Shown: in pieces, positions 6,908 through 12,573 of the stretch
Layout: every line of letters starts with the position of its first letter
Position numbering within the stretch: the stretch's first letter is position 1
NCBI GenBank assembly: GCA_959602365.1
Contig: CAUGSS010000035.1
Span: 1-24,535, forward strand
Length of the DNA: 24,535 nucleotides
DNA from: an uncultured Eubacteriales bacterium
GTDB lineage: Bacteria; Bacillota; Clostridia; Oscillospirales; Oscillospiraceae
Reading direction: 5' to 3'
Position numbers and translations under genes: made by a program
Notes under the pieces: generated by a model
What the model was told of the DNA's origin: nothing
The model's input: the letters and a program-made list of their open reading frames with translations, nothing else
Database searches by the model: none

Positions 6908-7318
6908 TCACTTTTTTCCTGTTTTACACCTTGCAGCCGGTTCCGCCTGGCCCGACCAGAAGGAACAGCGAAAGGCCCTGCCCCTGGAGCCGGCGGCATG
7001 GCAGAGGGGCACCGAGACGGCAATTCCTTCAGGGAAATGAATGACCGCGATCAGCGAATTTCCGCCCACTGTGGCCCAGCTGCCTGGCTGCTCCCCCAGC
7101 TCCGCCGTCAGACAATCCCGAGCCGTCATAAACATTTCCACCAATGACACATAATTTATGACACCGGCGGAAAGCCCCAGGCTGGCAGAGAGAAATTTCT
7201 GATTGGTATGTCGCCGGGTAAAGGCAATACAACTGCCGATGCCGGTGCGCAGTCCGGCCACCAGTGTCAAAAGGAGCTGCACAAACCCATGTCCCAAGAT
7301 GAAGTAAACCACAAACAT
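6908..7318 (-). pseudogene. Remnant of a ZIP-family metal transporter (zupT-like)
   Basis: A 136-codon open frame joins two separated parts of a ZupT-type zinc/iron permease. Residues about 10-85 match the N-terminal part (VAGLRTGIGSCIAFTRR, KFLSASLGLSAGVINYVSLV, GSWATV). After that the frame jumps to the metal-binding helix motif HFPEGIAVS and SRGRAFRCSFWSGQAEP. The roughly 70-100 residues that normally lie between are absent, and all the last helices after AEP are gone; the frame ends in unrelated ARCKTGKK just before the perR promoter. The frame is still open and has a promoter, but half of the eight-helix channel is missing, so it should not transport. The family assignment rests on remembered motifs. 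Confidence 0.72.
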
Positions 7319-7345
7319 TTCTGTTCGTGGTTTTTTATATAGATT

Positions 7346-7374
7346 AGTATATCAAACTGCGATGCTCGCTACAA
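7346..7374 (-). promoter_or_regulatory. Promoter of the ZIP remnant
   Basis: Minus strand TTGTAG (7369-7374), 17 bases, TATACT (7346-7351), about 28 bases before the ATG at 7318. No clear ribosome binding site follows, another sign of decay. Confidence 0.55.
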
Positions 7375-7415
7375 TATCATATTTACGGTTGACGCAATAA
7401 GCTGGAAGTTGTCAA

Positions 7416-8009
7416 TTATTCCGAATATGGTTGAAAGCGATCTTTTTCCACCGCCTCATATAAGTCTTTGCCCATTTTTCGCTCAAAATAAACTTTTAAT
7501 GCTAAATTTGTATTCCATTTGTCCAAATCATAAGCGCCATAGCGCATCCTGACATCATTCATTCTATCAATAATATTCATTACACCTTCTGCACCAGATA
7601 TTGCATCACAAAGCTGTATCAATTTATCATAATCATCAAATTGCACTTCCTGTAATTTTGTTCTTATAACCTTGGTTTCCTCCTCTGTCGTATCAAAATC
7701 ACCTACATATCCTTCTATCTTTTGTTCATTGAAAGAATGCGTAAGACATATTCTTGCCACATCATCATATCCCAAAGACATCATATAAGTATATCCATCG
7801 AAAACATGCCCTAAATGTCTCTTTCCAAACCGCCTGCCTATGTCATGCAATAATCCAAGTACATATGCCTTGTCTGGATTCATACCGGATAAAGCTGCAA
7901 TTCTTTCAGCGCAATGCGCAGCCGTTCTGCTGTGATTTCCCCAGGGCCCTGGATTTAATTTTTCTGCTTCTCTTAATAAATTTAACGCGTCTTCTCTATT
8001 TGGATACAT
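7416..8009 (-). CDS. HD-domain phosphohydrolase
   Basis: A 197-residue soluble protein of the HD superfamily of metal-dependent phosphohydrolases. The metal ligands appear in order: H26 in GNHSRTAAHC, the H55-D56 doublet in LGLLHDIGRRFG, H91 in CLTHSFN, and D135 in LIQLCDAISGAEG. The substrate is not predictable; related small HD proteins hydrolyse nucleotides. Start ATG at 8009 with AAAGGA about twelve bases upstream. The gene is strikingly AT rich compared with everything around it, which points to acquisition from a lower-GC Firmicute. It has its own promoter, and downstream lies only the ZIP remnant. Confidence 0.85.
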   Translation of the reverse strand: MYPNREDALNLLREAEKLNPGPWGNHSRTAAHCAERIAALSGMNPDKAYVLGLLHDIGRRFGKRHLGHVFDGYTYMMSLGYDDVARICLTHSFNEQKIEGYVGDFDTTEEETKVIRTKLQEVQFDDYDKLIQLCDAISGAEGVMNIIDRMNDVRMRYGAYDLDKWNTNLALKVYFERKMGKDLYEAVEKDRFQPYSE

Positions 8010-8053
8010 CTAATATTTTTCCTTTACAAATTAAGATTGATCTGTTGAGGGCA

Positions 8054-8099
8054 ATAATAGCACAAAATAACCCAAAGAACAATATCGTTCGTTGGGTTA
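8054..8099 (-). promoter_or_regulatory. Promoter of the HD gene overlapped by an inverted repeat
   Basis: Minus strand TTGTTC (8077-8082), 17 bases, TATTAT (8054-8059) with extended TGC. An inverted repeat TAACCCAA (8068-8075) / TTGGGTTA (8092-8099), with an inner GAAC/GTTC, covers the -35. On the minus strand it is followed by TTTTG, so it might equally be a terminator left from lost upstream sequence. Confidence 0.5.
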
Positions 8100-8343
8100 A
8101 AACTTCGTTATCGTACCTGCGTATATGGGTTTCTCTCTACAGTCAGTTTTATCTAACTTCATTGCAGCTGAATCTCTCATAAAACACACGCAGGTTTTGT
8201 TGGCAACTGCCACTGTGCTGTTTTGACTGCTTTTGGTTCTCCTTGCGCTTTTTTCCGGGGGTATTTTGATGTCTGCGGCACATAATGACAATATCCGCCC
8301 GCAAACGGCGCGGAGCATTTTACAGAGGGAGAAGGAGAATCGG
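8100..8343. other. Gap between the HD gene and the lipoprotein gene
   Basis: No supported gene. A minus-strand frame ends here with about 21 residues (ATG at 8162, stop at 8097, containing EKPIYAG) that faintly recall the N-terminus of NUDIX ADP-sugar pyrophosphatases; too short to call. The composition changes from AT rich to GC rich near 8230. No convincing promoter for the lipoprotein gene was found. Confidence 0.3.
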
Positions 8344-8775
8344 ATGAACGGAAAGCAGATATGGACCGTCGGCCTGGCGGCGCTCACCCTGTCGCTGGCG
8401 CTGACCGGCTGCGGCACCTCTACAGATGCGGGCGCCAACGCCCGCAGCCGCAGCATGCCCAACGCGGGCTACTATGCGGACGACAACGGCGCTGTACAGC
8501 AGAGAAGCCGCCCCGCAGAGGACGGCCAGCACCCGGGCTGGAACGACGCAGGCCAGGACACCAGGCGGGCCGCCAGAGATGCCGGCCGCGCCGTGGGCGA
8601 CCAGGCCAAAAATGTGGGCGACACCGCCAAGAAAGTGACCGACGACACCATGGACGCGGCGGAGAACGTGGTGGACGACGCCACTGACGCGGTGCGGGAC
8701 GCCACCCACGGCGTGGGCGACGTGGCCCGGGATGTGGTGGACGGCGCCGGCCGGGCGGTCGGGGACAACGGCTGA
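8344..8775 (+). CDS. Putative lipoprotein with amphipathic 11-mer-like repeats
   Basis: A 143-residue predicted lipoprotein: signal peptide MNGKQIWTVGLAALTLSLAL, lipobox LTGC with C23, then a Gly/Asn/Ser linker. Residues 70-140 are a run of imperfect repeats of the pattern aaxDaxxxVxD (RDAGRAVGDQA, KNVGDTAKKVTD, ENVVDDATDAVRD, HGVGDVARDVVD), rich in Ala, Asp and Val and lacking aromatic residues. Such 11-mer amphipathic repeats occur in LEA-like and apolipoprotein-like surface-associated helices. Start ATG at 8344 with GAAGGAG upstream; an earlier in-frame ATG (8233) lacks a site and would bury the signal peptide. No family assigned; role at the outer face of the membrane is inferred. Confidence 0.75.
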   Translation: MNGKQIWTVGLAALTLSLALTGCGTSTDAGANARSRSMPNAGYYADDNGAVQQRSRPAEDGQHPGWNDAGQDTRRAARDAGRAVGDQAKNVGDTAKKVTDDTMDAAENVVDDATDAVRDATHGVGDVARDVVDGAGRAVGDNG

Positions 8776-8790
8776 CCGGTGGGATTGGTT

Positions 8791-8876
8791 CCGGGCCTCA
8801 GCCCGGCCATTCCGCACCCAAAGCGGCAAACCGGAATTACCCTCTTTTGCCCCCGGCAGAACGTTCTGCCGGGGGC
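8791..8876. repeat. Two inverted repeats after the lipoprotein gene, one a perfect 28-bp palindrome
   Basis: CCGGGC (8791-8796) pairs with GCCCGG (8801-8806) 15 bp after the stop. Bases 8849-8876 are a perfect palindrome, GCCCCCGGCAGAAC plus its complement, with no spacer. The T-run (TTTT) lies on the upstream side in the plus direction, so neither strand gives a canonical intrinsic terminator, though they probably end or protect the lipoprotein mRNA. Confidence 0.6.
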
Positions 8877-9030
8877 AGTCCATTGTTCTCAAATCTACAA
8901 CAGGACTGGCGAAAAGGAGCGTCTGCCTCCGTCATCTCTGATTTCCGCTCCCCTCCTCACTCTACGCTTCGTAGGTTGTGGATTTGGCCTCAACATGGTA
9001 TTCTGTGCAGGAAAGGGGCATAAGACAGCC

Positions 9031-9153
9031 ATGAAACACTATATTACAGGCACTACCATCAAATCCCTGCGGAAAAAGCGACATATGACCCAGGCGGAGC
9101 TGGCGGCAAAACTGTGCGTCAGCGACAAGACCATCTCCAAATGGGAGACCGGA
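9031..9153 (+). pseudogene. N-terminal stub of an XRE-family regulator
   Basis: Forty-one codons encode a clear HTH_3 DNA-binding domain: ITGTTIKSLRKKRHMTQAEL followed by AAKLCVSDKTISKWETG. In intact members this continues GxGLPDISLLEPLA and usually into a C-terminal sensor domain; here the similarity stops abruptly at KWETG and the frame runs through about 60 bp of unrelated sequence, a terminator hairpin and a group II intron fragment. The stub therefore marks a rearrangement breakpoint. It may belong to the same XRE plus desulfoferrodoxin-like family as the broken gene at 10204. Confidence 0.75.
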
Positions 9154-9214
9154 GTTTCCCAAATCGAAAGATACCAAATCAATCCCACGCTGACTTTTGC
9201 TCAACCGATAATAA

Positions 9215-9266
9215 CAAGAAAAGGCGGTATGCGCCCCGCAGAGGGGTCGCGTACCGCCTTTTCTTG
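9215..9266 (+). terminator. Long intrinsic-terminator hairpin, probable group II intron target
   Basis: A 23-bp stem with one G-U pair and one bulged T: outer arm CAAGAAAAGGCGGTA against TACCGCCTTTTCTTG, inner GCGCCCC/GGGGTCGC, loop GCAGA. The descending arm carries TTTTCTT. The next base, 9267, is the first base of the group II intron fragment. Confidence 0.85.
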
Positions 9267-9351
9267 GTGCGCCCGGCGGCGCACAGTTCTAACCGGTGAA
9301 AGTCCCGAATCCGCCCGGTGGTGGGAAGGATATAGCCGAAGGCAAGGGTGT
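9267..9351 (+). mobile_element. 5' fragment of a group II intron (class IIC-like)
   Basis: The sequence begins GTGCG, the consensus 5' end of group II introns, and continues with the domain I features of bacterial introns: GTGCGCCCGGCGGCGCAC, CCGGTGAAAGTCC, and AGCCGAAGGCAAGGGTGTG. It then ends without the rest of domain I, the reverse transcriptase gene or domains V-VI. About 85 bases remain, so it can neither splice nor move. The right boundary is estimated. Its position immediately after a terminator stem is the known target preference of class IIC introns. Confidence 0.78.
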
Positions 9352-9409
9352 GTTATACTAAGACATGATCACATTTGATTCATACGCCACATCACCCTGC
9401 ACAAAAATA

Positions 9410-9438
9410 TTGACAATAACAGGGCAAGAGGTTATGGT
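9410..9438 (+). promoter_or_regulatory. Promoter of the two small unknown genes
   Basis: Perfect TTGACA (9410-9415), 17 bases, TATGGT (9433-9438). The start point near 9445 precedes the ATG at 9448 by only three bases, favouring the downstream ATG at 9484, which has a ribosome site. Confidence 0.6.
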
Positions 9439-9483
9439 GGTAGCAAGATGAAAAGCAAAGTTACCGCCAGAGGGAGGCGCGGG

Positions 9484-9597
9484 ATGCGCTGGGAAAATTA
9501 CGAAAGGGACATGGAAACCTGCGGCACCTGTCCTGAGTTAGAGAGCTGCCCGACGGCCGATGCCATCGTCATGAATAACCCATCCCACCATGGATAA
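9484..9597 (+). CDS. Small cysteine-containing protein, unknown
   Basis: A 37-residue frame with AGGGAGG at 9471-9477, six bases before the ATG. The product has a compact cysteine pattern, METCGTCPELESCPTADAI, i.e. C-x-x-C-x5-C, suggestive of metal binding but lacking a clear fourth cysteine. A longer form starting at ATG 9448 would have 49 residues and no good ribosome site. It is 55 bp upstream of the next gene and probably shares its transcript. I recognise no family. Confidence 0.45.
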   Translation: MRWENYERDMETCGTCPELESCPTADAIVMNNPSHHG

Positions 9598-9652
9598 TCT
9601 GAAAGCACAGGGCGAATAGAGGACGGCAGTATATACAGGAGGACAGGATCAT

Positions 9653-10132
9653 ATGACAAGGCCCGGCCTAAAAGCGGCTTTGAAGTACGGAGAAAAGCTC
9701 CCGAAATTTAAGAGCATGGCAGAGGCAGAAAAATATTTTTTCGCCCGTAAAGACAAACTGCTGGGCAAATTTGAAAAGAAGTGCAAGCAATACAGCTTTT
9801 TTACTCCGGATTATTCGGTGGAAAGCCTGAAAAAGCTGGAAAAAACATACTTCGATCTCTACGAGGCCGGCAGCTTCAGGGAGACCGGCCTTTCCAGAGA
9901 TGAATTTGAGCGCGCCATGTCCGTATATTTCGGCGAGGTCGTCGTCAGGAACAATGACGGCGCAAAATTTGAAGTAAGGGAATTTCCTTTTGCCCAGGGC
10001 AAATATGAGTTCTATATCAGCAAAGGGCTGCTTTCCGTGGCGATCGCGGACAGATTCCGCGACCTGTATCAGCAGCCGGGCAATGTGAGAAAGAATCACA
10101 TGTTCAGGGAATACAACAGGTATTTTAAATAG
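9653..10132 (+). CDS. Hypothetical soluble protein, 159 residues
   Basis: A charged, lysine-rich N-terminal half (KLPKFKSMAEAEKYFFARKD, then FEKKCKQYSFFTPDYSVESL) followed by a predicted helix-strand C-terminal half with FGEVVVRNNDGAKFEVREFP and ending MFREYNRYFK. There is no signal peptide or membrane segment. The motif YFGEVVVRN followed by a Trp/Phe-rich strand recalls proteins that adopt SUKH/DUF3806-like folds, but I cannot assign it. Start ATG at 9653 with AGGAGG at 9637-9642. Codon use is less GC biased than the flanking core genes. The neighbourhood of broken genes suggests an acquired segment, yet this frame is intact. Confidence 0.7.
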   Translation: MTRPGLKAALKYGEKLPKFKSMAEAEKYFFARKDKLLGKFEKKCKQYSFFTPDYSVESLKKLEKTYFDLYEAGSFRETGLSRDEFERAMSVYFGEVVVRNNDGAKFEVREFPFAQGKYEFYISKGLLSVAIADRFRDLYQQPGNVRKNHMFREYNRYFK

Positions 10133-10203
10133 GAGGCAAACGATCTGCCGGTTTATAAATTTGCCGCTTTGTGCTGAAATTTAGGCAAAAGGCGGTGAAA
10201 GAT

Positions 10204-10837
10204 ATGGATAGAGAAACGTTTGGCAAATTCGTCGCGGCGTGCCGCAGGGATAATCATATGACGCAAAAAGAACTGGCGCATAAACTTCAGGTGACGGGCG
10301 GTGAGCCGCGGGGAGAGAGGCCGGGGACTGGCCGGCCTCTCCCTGTTGGAGCCGCCGGCCAGCGCCCTGCAGGTGTCCGTCCCAGCGCTGTTATCCGGGG
10401 AGCTGGCGGCAAACGACAACCGGAGCGCAAATATGCTGAAATCCAAGCTCTATGTCCGTCCCATCTGCGGCAACCTCTTTCATCCCACCGGAAACGCACC
10501 GGCCGCCTGCTGCGGGATCACCCTGCCGCCGCTGGAGCCGGAAGCTCCCGACGCTCCACACCATGTAGTATGCGTCCCGGCAGAGGATAAATGCTGCCTC
10601 TCCCTGGCCCATCCCATGGAAAAATCCCATTTCATTTCCTGGATGGCCTATTGTACCAGCGGCCGTTTTGAGCTGGTAAAACTGTATCCAGAGGGCTGCG
10701 CTCAGGCCCGGTTTCTGAACCGGGGAGCGGGCCTCTTATGTTGGTACTGCAGCCGCCACGGCCTGTTCCGTCAAAGCATCCTGCGAAACTCCATCCCCAG
10801 CCTGACCGCCGGGGAAAGCCCCGTCTGCCGTCCATAA
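10204..10837 (+). pseudogene. Frameshifted XRE regulator fused to a desulfoferrodoxin-like domain
   Basis: First part (frame starting ATG 10204): DRETFGKFVAACRRDNHMTQ then KELAHKLQVT, the start of an HTH_3 domain. The reading then continues one frame over from about 10301: VSRGERGRGLAGLSLLEPPA, the rest of the HTH, then SANMLKSKLYV, ICGNLF, CCGITLPPLEPE, HPMEKSHFISW, LVKLYPEG and CSRHGLFRQ, matching the desulfoferrodoxin/neelaredoxin iron-site layout (two His, later Cys-x-x-His). Comparison with the expected HTH spacing suggests loss of five bases near 10297 and a Trp-to-Gly change. A first Cys of the C-x-x-C pair also appears as Arg. The protein was probably an iron/superoxide-sensing regulator; it is now inactive. 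Confidence 0.8.
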
Positions 10838-10881
10838 AAACGCCGGGCGTGCCGCGTCAAAGCCGACGCGGCACGCCCGGC
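10836..10881 (-). terminator. Terminator of the mazF transcript
   Basis: A perfect 17-bp stem (10842-10858 with 10865-10881, 6-base loop), followed on the minus strand by TTTTT at 10840-10836. It lies 27 bp past the mazF stop. Confidence 0.92.
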
Positions 10882-10908
10882 AAAGCGAGCGATCAAACGG
10901 ACCTGCGG

Positions 10909-11271
10909 TCAAACCTGCCTGGCCTTCAGGCCAAAGCTGACCGCAATCGCCCGGTCCACCTCATCCATCAGCGGGCCGTCCAGACGGCCCATATGCTCCC
11001 GCAGGCGGCGTTTATCCAGGGTGCGGATCTGCTCCAGCAGCACCACCGAGTCCTTGGTCAGGCCGCAGTTCTGGCCCACAAGCTCGATGTGGGTGGGCAG
11101 CTTCGCCTTGTTCATCTGGGATGTGATGGCCGCCGCAATGACTGTGGGGCTGTGGCGGTTGCCCATATCGTTCTGGATAATCAGGACAGGCCGCACGCCG
11201 CCCTGCTCGCTGCCGACCACAGGACTGAGGTCGGCGTAAAAAATGTCTCCTCTTCTGACGCTGTTATCCAC
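10909..11271 (-). CDS. mazF: MazF/NdoA-family endoribonuclease (type II toxin)
   Basis: Sequence-specific mRNA interferase of the PemK/MazF family. The 120-residue product begins RRGDIFYADLSPVVGSEQGG and has the family core GGVRPVLIIQND (R27), AAAITSQ (T50) and LLEQIRTLDKRRL; R27 and T50 match the catalytic Arg and Thr of Bacillus MazF by position. Start: GTG at 11271, with GGAGTG about twelve bases upstream. It lies 173 bp downstream of alr, the same neighbourhood as Bacillus alr-ndoAI-ndoA, but the antitoxin gene expected in between is not present: only very short frames fit. A perfect terminator follows. Confidence 0.93.
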   Translation of the reverse strand: MDNSVRRGDIFYADLSPVVGSEQGGVRPVLIIQNDMGNRHSPTVIAAAITSQMNKAKLPTHIELVGQNCGLTKDSVVLLEQIRTLDKRRLREHMGRLDGPLMDEVDRAIAVSFGLKARQV

Positions 11272-11302
11272 GCAAATTCACACTCCGCGGTCAAAGTAGG
11301 CT

Positions 11303-11322
11303 TCGTTACGGTTATGTAACGA
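11303..11322 (-). promoter_or_regulatory. Palindrome upstream of mazF
   Basis: TCGTTAC and GTAACGA form perfect 7-bp arms around a 6-base spacer, centred about 40 bp before the mazF start. The form is that of an operator for a dimeric regulator. The -35/-10 elements that should accompany it are not convincing. Confidence 0.5.
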
Positions 11323-11344
11323 GGTCACTTTCATTTTCCCACGG

Positions 11345-11385
11345 GGCGGCGGCCATTATACCCGGAGGGAGAATGGGCCGCCGCC
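11345..11385 (-). promoter_or_regulatory. Hairpin in the alr-mazF gap
   Basis: GGCGGCGGCC pairs with GGCCGCCGCC, extended by ATT/AAT past a one-base bulge. The T-run lies on the plus-strand side, so it is not a standard terminator for alr, but would form in an alr-mazF mRNA and could limit read-through or direct cleavage. Confidence 0.45.
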
Positions 11386-11444
11386 TTTTCTCCCGACAGT
11401 TTTGCCTCCCATAACAGCTTATGCGACAACCTCTCCCCAGGTTC

Positions 11445-12566
11445 TCATCCCAGATAGAGCCGCGGCACTCTGGGGCCCACGGCGCAGAGCAGCTCATAGG
11501 TGATGGTGCCCAGGGTGTCCGCCAGGGTCTGGAGCGGGGCCCCGTCTCCAAAAACGGTGACCACATCGCCCACGCGGACACCGGGCACATCGGTGACATC
11601 CAGCATGCACATATCCATACAGATGCGGCCGATCTGGGGGACCATCTTTCCCCGCAGGCGCATCTCCATCCGTCCGCTTAAACCCCGGTGCAGTCCGTCG
11701 GCATAGCCCACCGGCACGGCGCACACCAGGCTGTCCCGCTCCAGGGTGTAGGTGCGGCCATAGCTGACGCAGGTGCCTTTGGGCAGCCGCCGCAGGGAGA
11801 CAATCCGGGTCTTGAGCTCCATCACCGGCTCCAGGGCAATCTTGTCCAGGGTGGAGGCGGCGGGATAGCAGCCGTAGAGGGGAATGCCCGGGCGGATCAT
11901 GTCCATGTGGGCCTCCGGATAGTTCAGCGCCGCAGCGCCGGCACAGCAATGGCGGATGGAGAAGCCGATCCCTCGCCCTTCCAGCCTCCGGAGCACCTGG
12001 TGAAACCGCTCCAGCTGCATATGGGTGTACTCCGGGCTGCTGTCCGCATCGGCGAAGTGCATGAAGATACCCTCGCAGTCCAGGCCGGGCAGCCGGGCCA
12101 TCTCCTCCAGCAGCGCAACTCCCTCGTCCATGTCCGCCTCATCACACAGGATCCCCAGCCGGGACATGCCGGTGTCCACCTTCAGATGACAGCGCAGCAG
12201 CCCGCCCAGCGCCCGGGCGCGCTGAGAGAACTCCCTGGCCTGGGCCGGGTCATAGACCGTCTGGGTGATGTGGTGTTCCAACAGCTCACCGGTGTACTCC
12301 GGCGGAGTGTTGCCCAGGATCAGGATGGGCGCGGTGACACCCGCCCCGCGCAGCTCCTCCGCCTCGTCCAGGCAGGCCACCGCAAGATAGTCCGCCCCCA
12401 GCCGTTCCAGCCTCCGGGCCACCGGCACCGCCCCATGCCCATAGGCGTTGGCCTTGACCAGTCCGGCAAATTTACTCCGGGGGGCCAGGGCCCTCAGCGC
12501 TCTGTAGTTCTCCTCCAGGCGGTCCAGGTGGATCTCCGCCCAGGTTCTCTTTTGCAAATCGTTCAT
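11445..12566 (-). CDS. alr: Alanine racemase
   Basis: PLP enzyme that converts L-alanine to D-alanine for peptidoglycan. The 373-residue product has the N-terminal TIM barrel with the PLP lysine K38 in VKANAYGHG and Y42, the HLKVDTGMSRLG motif (127-138), and MDMIRPGIPLYG (221-232). The C-terminal barrel has the second catalytic base Y269 in SYGRTY and GRICMDM (313-319). One oddity: the usual HxANSA phosphate-binding segment reads RHCCAGAAALN (205-215), with Ala-Gly where Asn-Ser is normal. Start ATG at 12566, seven bases after the upstream lipoprotein gene, with only AAGGTTGA as a ribosome site, so coupling is likely. Confidence 0.95.
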   Translation of the reverse strand: MNDLQKRTWAEIHLDRLEENYRALRALAPRSKFAGLVKANAYGHGAVPVARRLERLGADYLAVACLDEAEELRGAGVTAPILILGNTPPEYTGELLEHHITQTVYDPAQAREFSQRARALGGLLRCHLKVDTGMSRLGILCDEADMDEGVALLEEMARLPGLDCEGIFMHFADADSSPEYTHMQLERFHQVLRRLEGRGIGFSIRHCCAGAAALNYPEAHMDMIRPGIPLYGCYPAASTLDKIALEPVMELKTRIVSLRRLPKGTCVSYGRTYTLERDSLVCAVPVGYADGLHRGLSGRMEMRLRGKMVPQIGRICMDMCMLDVTDVPGVRVGDVVTVFGDGAPLQTLADTLGTITYELLCAVGPRVPRLYLG

Positions 12567-12573
12567 AGCGTAG

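Noticed and set aside
8779..9378. 199-codon frame that includes the XRE stub as a single gene
   Set aside because: Only the 41 codons from 9031 look like protein; the rest runs through a palindrome, a terminator stem and an intron fragment.
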